Positions 7,576-15,832 of a DNA stretch of 27,449 bases are shown one piece after another. The notes below the pieces were generated by a model that was given only the letters and a program-made list of their open reading frames with translations, had not been told where the DNA came from and ran no database searches. Each line of letters opens with the position of its first letter. The stretch's first letter is position 1. Source of the stretch: JBCCEV01 sp039030125. GTDB taxonomy: Bacteria > Pseudomonadota > Gammaproteobacteria > Ga0077536. Where the stretch lies: positions 1 to 27,449 of the forward strand of contig JBCCEV010000041.1 of NCBI GenBank assembly GCA_039030125.1. Reading direction: 5' to 3'. The position numbers and the translations under genes are program-made.

Positions 7576-7577
7576 TC

Positions 7578-7605
7578 TTGAATTTATAGAATTTTATGTA
7601 ATACT
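7578..7605 (+). promoter_or_regulatory. Putative sigma-70 promoter of the paa operon
   Basis: A -35 of TTGAAT (7578-7583) and a -10 of AATACT (7600-7605) are separated by 16 bases, with TG one base upstream of the -10 as in extended -10 promoters. The surrounding 7560-7620 stretch is much richer in A and T than its neighbours. It would start transcription about 25-30 bases before paaA. Confidence 0.45.
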
Positions 7606-7638
7606 TTAGTTATTAAACCAATCAGAGTCCTACCCACC

Positions 7639-8583
7639 ATGGCCGAAATTGACAAACAATCACGCTTTCAAGCGACGGTCGACGCCGAAGAGAAAATAGA
7701 ACCGCGTGATTGGATGCCCGATAAATATCGCAAGAATCTGATCCGTCAGATTTCTCAGCATGCCCATTCCGAGGTCGTGGGGCAGCTTCCCGAGGGCAAT
7801 TGGATCACTCGCGCGCCGAGTTTACGGCGCAAAGCGACGTTGTTAGCGAAGGTGCAGGATGAGGCAGGGCATGGTTTGTATCTCTATTGTGCGGCCGAGA
7901 CGCTAGGCACTTCGCGCGAGCAGATGATCGATGATCTGCTGACGGAAAAAGCCAAGTACGCGAGCATCTTTAATTACCCGTCGCTAACCTGGGCCGACGT
8001 GGGTGCGATCGGCTGGCTCGTCGATGGCGCAGCGATTGTCAATCAAATTTCCCTGTGCCGGACTTCCTATGGTCCTTACGCGCGCGCGATGGTGCGGATC
8101 TGCAAGGAAGAGAGTTTTCATATGCGCCAGGGGTTTGAAATTATGCAAACCCTGAGCTTTGGATCGCCCGAGCAAAAGGCGATGGCGCAAGATGCGCTAA
8201 ATCGTTGGTGGTGGCCGACGCTTATGATGTTTGGCCCCCATGACGCCGATTCCGCTCACTCTGGACAATCGATGAAGTGGAAGATCAAACGGCAATCCAA
8301 TGATGAGCTCCGACAGAAATTCGTCGACCAGACCGTTGAGCAAGCTAATCACTTGGGATTAACTCTGCCTGATCCTGATCTGAAATTTAACGAAGCGCGT
8401 GGCCACTACGATTTTGGCGCCATCGATTGGGAAGAATTCAAGCGCGTCGTCAATGGCGGTGGCGCATGCAACAAAGCGCGGCTAGACGCACGGCGTAAAG
8501 CTCATCAAGACGGTGCTTGGGTCCGCGAAGCAGCACTTGCCTACGCCACCAAGCAGGAGCGACGTGCGAGCGAGGCGGCTTGA
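7639..8583 (+). CDS. paaA: 1,2-phenylacetyl-CoA epoxidase, catalytic subunit PaaA
   Basis: PaaA is the diiron catalytic subunit of the multicomponent monooxygenase that converts phenylacetyl-CoA to its ring-1,2-epoxide in the cytoplasm. At 314 residues it has normal length. Residues E45, E75, H78 (in QDEAGHG), D129, E158 and H161 (in CKEESFH) fit the known diiron ligand set of PaaA with an offset of three from the E. coli enzyme. The long RWWWPTLMMFGPHD segment is also typical. It opens a six-gene operon and is preceded by an AT-rich promoter. The ribosome site (CAGAG) is weak. The assignment is secure from sequence and gene order. Confidence 0.97.
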   Translation: MAEIDKQSRFQATVDAEEKIEPRDWMPDKYRKNLIRQISQHAHSEVVGQLPEGNWITRAPSLRRKATLLAKVQDEAGHGLYLYCAAETLGTSREQMIDDLLTEKAKYASIFNYPSLTWADVGAIGWLVDGAAIVNQISLCRTSYGPYARAMVRICKEESFHMRQGFEIMQTLSFGSPEQKAMAQDALNRWWWPTLMMFGPHDADSAHSGQSMKWKIKRQSNDELRQKFVDQTVEQANHLGLTLPDPDLKFNEARGHYDFGAIDWEEFKRVVNGGGACNKARLDARRKAHQDGAWVREAALAYATKQERRASEAA

Positions 8584-8585
8584 GG

Positions 8586-8867
8586 GTGGCCGTTCGTTTG
8601 CCGCTATGGGAAGTGTTCGTGCGTAGCCGTCGCGGTCTGGATCACAAACACGTGGGGAGTTTACATGCCGCCGATCCAGAGCAAGCGATGCAAGCCGCGC
8701 GTGATACCTATACGCGAAGGCAGGAAGGTTGCAGTATTTGGCTCGTGAAGTCCGAAGACATTCATGCCAGTCAGCCGGAAGATGATGGCGCGTTTTTCGA
8801 TCCTGCCGAGGACAAGGTCTATCGGCACCCCACCTTCTACGATGTTCCTGAAGATTTGAAGCTATGA
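8586..8867 (+). CDS. paaB: 1,2-phenylacetyl-CoA epoxidase subunit PaaB
   Basis: PaaB is a small subunit of the phenylacetyl-CoA epoxidase complex. The 93-residue sequence carries the family signatures PLWEVFVRSRRGLDHKHVG, SLHAADPEQA and KVYRHPTFYDVPED almost unchanged. No ATG lies at the right place; I choose the GTG at 8586, three bases after the paaA stop, giving a protein of normal size. A TTG at 8580 overlapping the paaA stop is the alternative, while the in-frame ATG at 8517 lies inside paaA and is unlikely. Its stop overlaps the paaC start (ATGA). Confidence 0.93.
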   Translation: MAVRLPLWEVFVRSRRGLDHKHVGSLHAADPEQAMQAARDTYTRRQEGCSIWLVKSEDIHASQPEDDGAFFDPAEDKVYRHPTFYDVPEDLKL

Positions 8868-9616
8868 ACGACTCGCACTTTCGGTACGTCCTGCGGCTCG
8901 GGGACGATGCGCTGATCCTCGGTCAACGGCTCTCGCAGTGGTGCGGACACAGCCCGTTTCTCGAGGAAGACATCGCCTTGGCAAACACGGCGCTCGATCA
9001 TGTCGGTCGGGCGCGAATGTTACTAACGCGCGCTGGAGAACTGGAAGGCGTGGGTCGCGACGAAGACGCGCTCGCTTACTTTCGCGACGAACGCGACTAT
9101 ACCAATTGCCTTATCGCGGAACTTCCGGTGGGTGATTTCGCGTTCACGATGGTGCGTCAATTTCTCTGCGATGTCTTTCATCACGAGCTCTATGGGGCAC
9201 TAATGCGGTCCACCGACGAGCAACTTGCGGGTATTGCGCAGAAGTCGGTCAAGGAAAGCGCCTATCACGTTAAACGTTCGAGCGAATGGGTAAAACGATT
9301 AGGGGATGGTACCGAGGAAAGTCATCAACGCGCGCAGGATGCGCTAGAGGAAGTGTGGGCTTTTGCGAACGAATTGTTCGAAGTTGACGACACAATTGCC
9401 GACGCCATCGAGATTGGTGTTGCGGCGGACTTGGCACCTATCGAAGCACGTTGGCAAGAGCGCGTGGGAGAGACGCTGCGTACTGCCACCTTAGCCACGC
9501 CTGAGCAGGCATGGCCGCAAACTGGCGGGCGACAGGGTTTACACACCGAGCACATGGGGCGGCTGTTGGCGGAAATGCAGTCGGTGCAGCGGGCGTACCC
9601 GGGGAACCAATGGTGA
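8864..9616 (+). CDS. paaC: 1,2-phenylacetyl-CoA epoxidase subunit PaaC
   Basis: PaaC is the ferritin-fold structural partner of PaaA; the PaaA-PaaC heterodimer is the core of the epoxidase. The 250-residue sequence shows the family segments RLGDDALILGQRLSQWCGHS, LEEDIALANTALDHVGRAR, FRDERDYTNCLIAELPVGDF and KESAYHVKRSSEWVKRLGDG. PaaC is not the catalytic subunit in characterised systems. The ATG overlaps the paaB stop by four bases, implying translational coupling. Its own stop lies inside the start region of paaD. Confidence 0.96.
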   Translation: MNDSHFRYVLRLGDDALILGQRLSQWCGHSPFLEEDIALANTALDHVGRARMLLTRAGELEGVGRDEDALAYFRDERDYTNCLIAELPVGDFAFTMVRQFLCDVFHHELYGALMRSTDEQLAGIAQKSVKESAYHVKRSSEWVKRLGDGTEESHQRAQDALEEVWAFANELFEVDDTIADAIEIGVAADLAPIEARWQERVGETLRTATLATPEQAWPQTGGRQGLHTEHMGRLLAEMQSVQRAYPGNQW

Positions 9617-10113
9617 GCGTGATCGCCGATCTTGAACCGGCGCGAGTTGTTCGGGAAGTTCGAGCGCTCCTTAACGAGGTGCGCGATCCGGAGATCCCGA
9701 TCTTGACCATTGCCGATCTTGGGATCTTGCGTGACGTTGCGGTGGTCGATGGAGAAATCGTGGTGATCATTACGCCGACTTATGTGGGATGCCCGGCGAT
9801 GAACACCGTTAGTTCAGATATTGCCCAAGCGTTGAAGGCGGCCGGCATCGAGGATTTCTCGATCCGTGAACAACTGTCGCCAGCGTGGACGACCGATTGG
9901 CTCAGCGATGCGGGACGTGAAAAACTGAAAAGTGAGGGGATTGCGCCGCCGAGCGGCCCGCGCGATAGACGCTCCTTGCGCGGTACGGTTACTTGTCCGC
10001 AGTGCGCTAGTACCGATACCGAACTCGTCAGCGAATTTGGTTCGACCGCCTGCAAGGCTCTGTATCGCTGCAGGAATTGCCTCGAGCCATTCGATTACTT
10101 CAAATGTCATTAG
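9610..10113 (+). CDS. paaD: Phenylacetate degradation protein PaaD (MIP18-like, zinc-ribbon)
   Basis: PaaD is required for a working epoxidase, probably as an iron-sulfur cluster assembly factor of the MIP18/SufT type. The N-terminal domain includes EVRDPEIPILTIADLGIL and TPTYVGCPAM with the conserved cysteine. The C-terminal part has CPQC (C129, C132) and CRNC (C154, C157), a likely zinc site, and ends in YFKCH. I take the ATG at 9610, which overlaps the paaC stop by seven bases and gives 167 residues; an open frame further upstream lies inside paaC. Confidence 0.95.
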   Translation: MVSVIADLEPARVVREVRALLNEVRDPEIPILTIADLGILRDVAVVDGEIVVIITPTYVGCPAMNTVSSDIAQALKAAGIEDFSIREQLSPAWTTDWLSDAGREKLKSEGIAPPSGPRDRRSLRGTVTCPQCASTDTELVSEFGSTACKALYRCRNCLEPFDYFKCH

Positions 10114-10115
10114 TG

Positions 10116-11207
10116 ATGAATACCCAGTTCCACCCGCTTGAGATCAGCGCCGTGCGGGCGGAAACCGAAGACGCGATTGCCGTGAGTTTTGTGGTACCCG
10201 ATGAATTAAAGGAGCAATTCGCGTTTCAACAGGGGCAATACCTGACCCTTGAGGAATCTATCGGTGGCGAATCGGTCCGGCGTTCCTACTCTATCTGCTC
10301 GGGGGTTAATGATGACGGGTTAACGGTCGGGATTAAAAAGGTCGAGGGCGGGCAGTTTTCCACGCACGCTCACGAACATTTCAAAGTTGGGCAGACGGTC
10401 AAGGTGATGCAGCCAGCAGGCGGCTTCACCTCAAGCTTGGATAGTGGGGCTTCGAAGCATTATTTATGCATCGCAGCGGGTAGCGGGATCACCCCTATCC
10501 TTTCGATCATAAGCACCGTTCTCGACGTGGAGCCCATGAGCGAAGTGACGCTGTTGTTCGGCAACCAGCGTGTTTCATCAATCATGTTCAAAGATGAGCT
10601 AGACGCGCTGAAGAACCGTTATATGTCCCGTTTTCAGTTAATTCACGTGTTGAGCCGCGAGTCGCGGGAAGCAGATATCTTGAATGGGCGGATTGATAAT
10701 AAGAAGGGCGCGGCGCTGTGTGAGCACCTGCTCGACTTGGCCGCCGTTGACGAATTTTTCCTGTGTGGCCCTGAGGCAATGATTTCAGAAGTCTCGCGAG
10801 GCTTGCGTGCCTTTGGGATTGACGGCGAGAAAATCCACTACGAGCTGTTCGGCGCATCGGCCGCGGACGCCGAAGCAGCGCTGGCGAAGCACCGCGAGCG
10901 CGCCGCCAATGCGCAGGGGCGTTCGAGTGAAGTGCTGGTCATTGCCGACGGCCGCGAAACCCGGCTTGAGCTGGCGCCGGACGGCGAGAATATCCTCGAT
11001 GCAGCATTGGACGCCGGCCTCGACTTACCGTTCGCCTGCAAGGGTGGAGCTTGCGCGACGTGCAAGGCACGCGTTACCGAGGGCGAAGTGGAAATGGATG
11101 TTGCTCACGCTCTTGAAGCGCATGAAGCCGAAGCCGGGTTTGTTCTCTCCTGCCAGGCGCACCCGATCTCCGAGCGGGTGGTTATCGATTTCGACCGCGC
11201 GGTCTAG
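10116..11207 (+). CDS. paaE: Phenylacetyl-CoA epoxidase reductase PaaE
   Basis: PaaE passes electrons from NADPH to the diiron centre of PaaA. The 363-residue protein has a ferredoxin-NADP reductase half, with RRSYSIC (FAD) at 55-61, GSGITP at 122-127 and FLCGPE at 215-220, joined to a plant-type [2Fe-2S] ferredoxin with C308, C313, C316 and C346. I place the start at the ATG at 10116, two bases after the paaD stop; an ATG at 10104 would overlap paaD. Its stop shares one base with the GTG of the PaaX-family gene. Confidence 0.96.
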   Translation: MNTQFHPLEISAVRAETEDAIAVSFVVPDELKEQFAFQQGQYLTLEESIGGESVRRSYSICSGVNDDGLTVGIKKVEGGQFSTHAHEHFKVGQTVKVMQPAGGFTSSLDSGASKHYLCIAAGSGITPILSIISTVLDVEPMSEVTLLFGNQRVSSIMFKDELDALKNRYMSRFQLIHVLSRESREADILNGRIDNKKGAALCEHLLDLAAVDEFFLCGPEAMISEVSRGLRAFGIDGEKIHYELFGASAADAEAALAKHRERAANAQGRSSEVLVIADGRETRLELAPDGENILDAALDAGLDLPFACKGGACATCKARVTEGEVEMDVAHALEAHEAEAGFVLSCQAHPISERVVIDFDRAV

Positions 11208-12115
11208 TGGACCCACTGATCGAGAAAACTATCCGGCGTTGCGAACCACGCGCGGGTTCATTGATCGTTACCGTGATCGGGGATGTCGTGTCGCCGCACG
11301 GCAATCAAGTTTGGCTGGGGAGCTTGATTGCGGCGCTCGAGCCGTTTGGCTTAAATCAACGCCAGATCCGCACGGCCGTTTCGCGCTTGGTCGCCGATGG
11401 TTGGCTGCGCTCTGAACAGGTCGGGCGGCGCAGCTACTACGGCTTTAGTGATCTCGGGTTGCGGGAATTCGCTGGCGCGGCAAGACGGATTTATCGCCCA
11501 CCGGGCATCGTCGATTGGGATGGGCGCTGGACGCTGGTAATGAACGGTGGATGCGATGCGGACTCCTTCAATGAATTGGCCCGTCATCTTGCTTGGCAAG
11601 GGTTCGCGAAGCTCACCACGGGTTTATTGGGACACCCTTGTTTTTCGAGTGAGGCAGTAAAGGAGAGTGTGGTTAATGAGCCTGCGGTTGTTGTCTGGCG
11701 GGCAAGTTCCGATTCAGATCGCGCGCTGAGCACCAAATTGCGGGCGGCCTGGGATCTTGACGCCTTGGATTCTGGATTTCGGTCGTTTACCAAGATGTTT
11801 GGGCCGTTATCTAAATGGGTGGGCGAAAAACAACTCGACGGTGCAAACGCTTTTGCTATTCGTCTGATGTTGGTCCACGAGTACCGGCGCTTGGTGCTTA
11901 AGTCGATAGAGTTGCCGCGGAGCTTGATCCCCAAGGGCGCGTCTAATTTGGAAAGCTACAAGCTCGCCAGTGATCTCTACCAAGCCGTCAGCGACGCATC
12001 GCTGGAGTATATTCGAGCGCATCTTACCGCTATCGATGGCCCGCTCGGTGCACCCGATCCGGCGTACTTCAAAAGGTTTGATGGTTTCTCGGTGCCGCTT
12101 GCCGGCGCCGCCTAG
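11207..12115 (+). CDS. paaX: PaaX-family transcriptional regulator
   Basis: PaaX is the phenylacetyl-CoA-responsive repressor of phenylacetate genes. The 302-residue product has the N-terminal winged helix (SLIVTVIGDVVSPHGNQVWL, RQIRTAVSRLVADGWL, GRRSYYGFSDLG) followed by the longer C-terminal effector part typical of the family. The start is a GTG that overlaps the paaE stop by one base, so the regulator is translated as the last gene of the operon it probably controls. A palindrome at 7561-7575 before paaA is a possible binding site. Family membership is clear; the effector is inferred from neighbours. Confidence 0.92.
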   Translation: MDPLIEKTIRRCEPRAGSLIVTVIGDVVSPHGNQVWLGSLIAALEPFGLNQRQIRTAVSRLVADGWLRSEQVGRRSYYGFSDLGLREFAGAARRIYRPPGIVDWDGRWTLVMNGGCDADSFNELARHLAWQGFAKLTTGLLGHPCFSSEAVKESVVNEPAVVVWRASSDSDRALSTKLRAAWDLDALDSGFRSFTKMFGPLSKWVGEKQLDGANAFAIRLMLVHEYRRLVLKSIELPRSLIPKGASNLESYKLASDLYQAVSDASLEYIRAHLTAIDGPLGAPDPAYFKRFDGFSVPLAGAA

Positions 12116-12117
12116 CG

Positions 12118-12717
12118 TCAACAACAGGTGTCGGGTTTATCCAGACCGATCACCGAGCCGCGGCGATCGGTCTCGATTGCACAGCAGCTTAGGATCTCGC
12201 GTTTGAGTTTCTTACGCGCCCGTTGGACCCGGGACTTCATCCCCGAGAGCGATAAGCCTAAAAGCGCTGCCGCCTCACGCTGAGTGATGCCGTCAAGATC
12301 GATCAGCTCCAAGGCTTGGCGATCGTCGTCGCCGAGCAAACCCAGCATAGGTTTTAAGCATTCCGCGAGCGTTACCTCAGCATCCTCTTGCTCATTGATT
12401 TCGTAGGTCCTTGCGTGGGTTTGTGCTTCGCGGGCGAAATCATCATGGGCTCTGTTGCGCGCATCAGTGCGACGATAGTGATCAACGATGACATTGTGTG
12501 CGACCCGATGAAGCCAGGCGCCGGGATTGGTGATACCGTTTTCATTTTCACTCGCGACCGCCCGCAGCATGACTTCACCGAGGACATCGTCGACGACGTT
12601 GGCGGCCACACGGTTCGCTACAAAGCCCCGCAGCTTTTTGACGCTCTCAAGCCACTGCGGGCTTAAGGCCTGGTTAACAGCAGCCACGACCGCTGGACGT
12701 CCGGGCCGGCTCGTCAT
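12118..12717 (-). CDS. sigZ: SigZ-like ECF RNA polymerase sigma factor
   Basis: This 199-residue ECF-type sigma factor has region 2 around 26-84 (including LRGFVANRVA, GAWLHRVAHNVIVDHYRR) and region 4 around 135-174 (ALELIDLDGITQREAAALLG, MKSRVQRARKKL). It ends in a cysteine tail, C178-C179 in SCCAIETDRRGSVIG and C198-C199 at the very end, a hallmark of the SigZ group. No anti-sigma gene is adjacent. The ATG at 12717 lies inside the upstream arsI gene (44-base overlap); a GTG at 12687 is an alternative. The tail suggests direct sensing of a thiol-reactive or metal(loid) signal, which is my inference. Confidence 0.85.
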   Translation of the reverse strand: MTSRPGRPAVVAAVNQALSPQWLESVKKLRGFVANRVAANVVDDVLGEVMLRAVASENENGITNPGAWLHRVAHNVIVDHYRRTDARNRAHDDFAREAQTHARTYEINEQEDAEVTLAECLKPMLGLLGDDDRQALELIDLDGITQREAAALLGLSLSGMKSRVQRARKKLKREILSCCAIETDRRGSVIGLDKPDTCC

Positions 12718-13069
12718 CTGTAATGTGGTACCACTCCCAGCGTAATCCCTGGGGTTCTTTGGACCAGACTTTATTTTGCGTCGCGTGGCAACAGGTGGTC
12801 TCGTTTTGGATAGAGTCGAGAATACCGTTTGCTTTCATGCGCGTACTAGCGTCCTTTACTGAACGATCATCGAAAACCTCAACGCCAAGATGATTTAGGC
12901 GCTCTGTCGCGTTGGGATTCTCGAACAGCACGAGTTTTAAGGGAGGTTCGTCAATAATGAAATTGGCGTAACCATCGCGGCGCTTGTGTGCTTTGGTATT
13001 GAATAGCTTTGAGTAGTACGCGACCCCTTCTTCGAGATCGCGCACATTAAGGGCAAGTTGTAAGCGCAT
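12674..13069 (-). CDS. arsI: ArsI-type / CadI-like glyoxalase-fold protein (C-As lyase family)
   Basis: This 131-residue vicinal-oxygen-chelate protein closely follows the ArsI/CadI pattern: QLALNVRDLEEGVAYYSKLF, GYANFIIDEPPLKLVLFENP, LNHLGVEVFD and TTCCHATQNKVW. Vicinal cysteines C93-C94 bind trivalent arsenicals in characterised ArsI, and Q4, H60 and E112 sit where the metal ligands are expected. The enzyme would cleave methyl or aryl carbon-arsenic bonds using Fe(II) and O2. The C-terminal tail ends in a second pair, C130-C131. No other ars gene lies in the window. AGGA lies nine bases before the ATG. Confidence 0.82.
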   Translation of the reverse strand: MRLQLALNVRDLEEGVAYYSKLFNTKAHKRRDGYANFIIDEPPLKLVLFENPNATERLNHLGVEVFDDRSVKDASTRMKANGILDSIQNETTCCHATQNKVWSKEPQGLRWEWYHITDDEPARTSSGRGCC

Positions 13070-13146
13070 AGGCGTATTTCCTATGGGTTAATAACTAGGA
13101 TAGACGCACTTCAGGAGGGAAGGACGCAATTGGCTGGCGCCGGCAT

Positions 13147-14157
13147 TTATCCGGGAAGCGTGAATAGACCTTGATAGGATTCGGTGGCGCTGTCGGGCCC
13201 TGGTGGCGTTGCATTCAACAACAGCAAATCGTCAACCAGACCGGAGTAGGTTTTGATGCGGGCTCGGCATTCTTCCGGGGTCCCGGCGATGGTCATTTGG
13301 TCGATGCAATCATCGGGGATCGCCTCAATGGCTGCTTCCAGCTTGCCGGCAGGCATGAGTCTCAATAAGTCATCGGCGGCCTGGCTGAAGCCGTGTTCGC
13401 GCATCGTAAATTCGTAGTAGGGATGCGGCAATGGTGCGTAAAGATGGCAGATTACCTCGCGGGCATGCCGGCGCGCTGCTTCTCGATCATCGTGCACTGC
13501 AGTGATCGCAACCGCGGTCCACTTCAATTCGATGGGATCGCGGCCGGCTTGTACGGCCGCCTCAGCGGCCTGCGGTTTTAGGATGTCGCGAATATAGTTC
13601 GCCGACAGTGTCGCGCCACCCGCGATACCGTCCGCGCATCGGGCGGCGACTCGCATCATCGCCGGAAATACAGCCGCCAAATAAACGGGGAACGCCTTTG
13701 GACCCGGATCGGCGTTGGCCGTCCAGCGCATGTTATGAATTTTCCCTTCGTAGAGCAGTTCCGCGCCAAGTGGCGTGCGCGCCATCTTTTTCAAGATCTC
13801 TACATACTCGCGCATCTTTGTTAGGACCCGCTCATGGGCGATCCCTTGCCATTGTTCATTGATGATCTTGTTGCCGCCGCCAACGCCAAGCATTAAACGC
13901 CCGCCCGATAAATCATGAAAGTCGATTGAGGACATACCGGTGAATAGCGGGCTATGCCCGTAAGCGTTAACGACGTAGGGACCAAGGCGGACCGTTTGGG
14001 TTGCCACGGCCATCGCGGTCAAGGGGATCCATGCGCTGCGCCAAGCTTCGGCCATACATAATGCGCGGTACCCGCTCGCTTCGGCTTGTTGGGCAATCGC
14101 GACCAAGTCACCGACGGATTGGCCGCCGCCGGTAAAAATCAGGCCGAGGTTCGGCAT
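13147..14157 (-). CDS. LLM-class flavin/F420-dependent oxidoreductase
   Basis: This 336-residue luciferase-like TIM-barrel oxidoreductase has typical segments: LGLIFTGGGQSVGDLVAIAQ, EASGYRALCMAEAW, TVRLGPYVVN, SGGRLMLGVGGGN and PVYLAAVFPAMMRVAARCADG. The class uses FMN or coenzyme F420; the sequence resembles the F420-type, methylenetetrahydromethanopterin-reductase-like branch, but the cofactor is not proven. Its ATG shares one base with the stop of the upstream Baeyer-Villiger monooxygenase (TAATG), so the two are translationally coupled and may act on one substrate. It is followed after 77 bp by arsI. Confidence 0.88.
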   Translation of the reverse strand: MPNLGLIFTGGGQSVGDLVAIAQQAEASGYRALCMAEAWRSAWIPLTAMAVATQTVRLGPYVVNAYGHSPLFTGMSSIDFHDLSGGRLMLGVGGGNKIINEQWQGIAHERVLTKMREYVEILKKMARTPLGAELLYEGKIHNMRWTANADPGPKAFPVYLAAVFPAMMRVAARCADGIAGGATLSANYIRDILKPQAAEAAVQAGRDPIELKWTAVAITAVHDDREAARRHAREVICHLYAPLPHPYYEFTMREHGFSQAADDLLRLMPAGKLEAAIEAIPDDCIDQMTIAGTPEECRARIKTYSGLVDDLLLLNATPPGPDSATESYQGLFTLPG

Positions 14158-15662
14158 TAGGCGGCGAGCTGTTCGTCGTCGCTCGATATCTCCGTTGCAA
14201 TCAGAGCGGTATAGACGCTGGGATCAAATTGACGGGTGCGGCGCCAATAGCTAACCGTTAAGCCCGGCCAGATGGCATAGTTCTCGCCCTCGGCAGTGAG
14301 GTACCAGCTCTTGCAACCAGAGCTCCAGGTCATTTGTGCTAGGCGCTCGTGGGCCCAAGTTTGAAAGTCTTCTTGTACTTCTCGTTTCACGTCGAAGCCG
14401 TCAAGCTGCCCTTGGCGCAACTGCTCGATTGCCTGCAGTACATAATTCACTTGCGCCTCAATCATGAAGACGACCGAATTGTGGCCCAGGCCTGTATTCG
14501 GACCCAACAGCAAAAAATAATTCGGGAAGCCGGAAACTGAAATGCCTAGGTAGGTGGCAAACCTTCCGTTCCAGCTATCTGAGATCTCGGCACCGCCTAC
14601 CCCGTAAACCTTCATGGGTTGGAGGAATTCTGTGGTGATGAATCCGGTGCCGTAAATAATCGCATCGACTTCCCGTTCTTTGCCATCGCTGGTGACTACG
14701 CCATTTTCCGTCACTGCGCTGATTGATTCGACTACCAGCTCGACGTTGTCGCGATTGAAAGCGGGCAAGTAAGCGTCCGAGACGTTGACCCGTTTGCAGC
14801 CGATTTGATAACTCGGGGTAAGCTTCTCGCGCGTGGCCTCGTCGTTCACTTGGCGCTTTAGATGCCAGCGCGCTAATTTCTCGAACCCACGGTTCATGCG
14901 TTCACTGCCAGTAAATCCCAAACCCATGTATTCGCGATACCAGTATTGGACGTTGCGATAGATCCACCGTAAACCAGGTACCCATTTGAGCAGGGCTTTC
15001 TCAATCTGGGTGTAGCGACGGTTCATGCGCGGCACGACCCAAGTGGGCGTGCGCTGGAAGACATAAAGTTCGGACACTTTTGGGGCAATGGCAGGCACGT
15101 ATTGGACCGCGCTGGCGCCGGTACCAATCGCCGCGATCCGTTGGCCCTCAAGTTTGAACTGATGGTCCCAATGCGAGGAATGGAATTTCTTGCCGCGAAA
15201 CTTTTCAATCCCCGGTAGCTCGGGGATCGCTGGCTTATTCAACGGTCCAGTACCGCTGATAATGACGTTGGCGGTGTAGGTCTCACCGTCGCTGGTGGTC
15301 AGGGTCCACAGGACTCGATTTTCGTCGAAGCGCAGCTCCTCGACACGTTTATTAAATCGGATGTAGGGCCTTAGATTGTGCTTGTCGCTGACGTTCTTGA
15401 GGTAGTTATGAATATCTTCGTAGCCCGAGTAGACCTCCGGCCAGTCGGCGCTCGGTTCGAACGAAAAAGAGTAAAGATGGGATGGCACGTCGCAGGCGCA
15501 ACCCGGGTAGGTGTTATCCCGCCACGTGCCGCCTAGCTCGTTGCTCGATTCAAATATCGCAAAGTTGTCGAAGCCCGCCCGTTTTAGGCGCAGTGCCGTG
15601 CAAATACCCGCAAATCCCGCGCCGATAATCGCGACACTGAATTCCTGGTTCGAATTTCCCAT
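14157..15662 (-). CDS. Baeyer-Villiger-type flavin monooxygenase
   Basis: This 501-residue NAD(P)H- and FAD-dependent monooxygenase would insert oxygen next to a ketone carbonyl. Motifs are GAGFAG at 14-19, GGTWRDNTYPGC at 44-55 with the following DVPSHLYSFSF, the Baeyer-Villiger fingerprint FRGKKFHSSHWD at 155-166, GTGASA at 180-185 and a C-terminal GPNTGLGHNS segment. Length and motifs match type I enzymes. Substrates in such families range from cyclic ketones to steroids, and none can be assigned. It is the first gene of the minus-strand unit running into the LLM oxidoreductase. Confidence 0.93.
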   Translation of the reverse strand: MGNSNQEFSVAIIGAGFAGICTALRLKRAGFDNFAIFESSNELGGTWRDNTYPGCACDVPSHLYSFSFEPSADWPEVYSGYEDIHNYLKNVSDKHNLRPYIRFNKRVEELRFDENRVLWTLTTSDGETYTANVIISGTGPLNKPAIPELPGIEKFRGKKFHSSHWDHQFKLEGQRIAAIGTGASAVQYVPAIAPKVSELYVFQRTPTWVVPRMNRRYTQIEKALLKWVPGLRWIYRNVQYWYREYMGLGFTGSERMNRGFEKLARWHLKRQVNDEATREKLTPSYQIGCKRVNVSDAYLPAFNRDNVELVVESISAVTENGVVTSDGKEREVDAIIYGTGFITTEFLQPMKVYGVGGAEISDSWNGRFATYLGISVSGFPNYFLLLGPNTGLGHNSVVFMIEAQVNYVLQAIEQLRQGQLDGFDVKREVQEDFQTWAHERLAQMTWSSGCKSWYLTAEGENYAIWPGLTVSYWRRTRQFDPSVYTALIATEISSDDEQLAA

Positions 15663-15832
15663 GGCTCAGTGGTCCCCAATCGCTGAACGAAATTAAATCA
15701 GCCAGACTCGCAAAAGGAAAGCCGCGCAATTGTTAAGTGTTGATGCATCTCGCCCTTATATCTTGACAATAAGTTTTTCCTGTTGGTGCGCAGAAACGTG
15801 ATAATGCGCTAATTCACGCACGGAGAATCAGA

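Noticed and set aside
10104..10115. Earlier ATG for paaE
   Set aside because: It overlaps the paaD stop and adds residues that precede the usual PaaE N-terminus; the ATG at 10116 fits better.
15763..15768. Consensus -35 hexamer TTGACA before the second LLM gene
   Set aside because: No -10-like hexamer lies 15-19 bases downstream, so a promoter cannot be supported.
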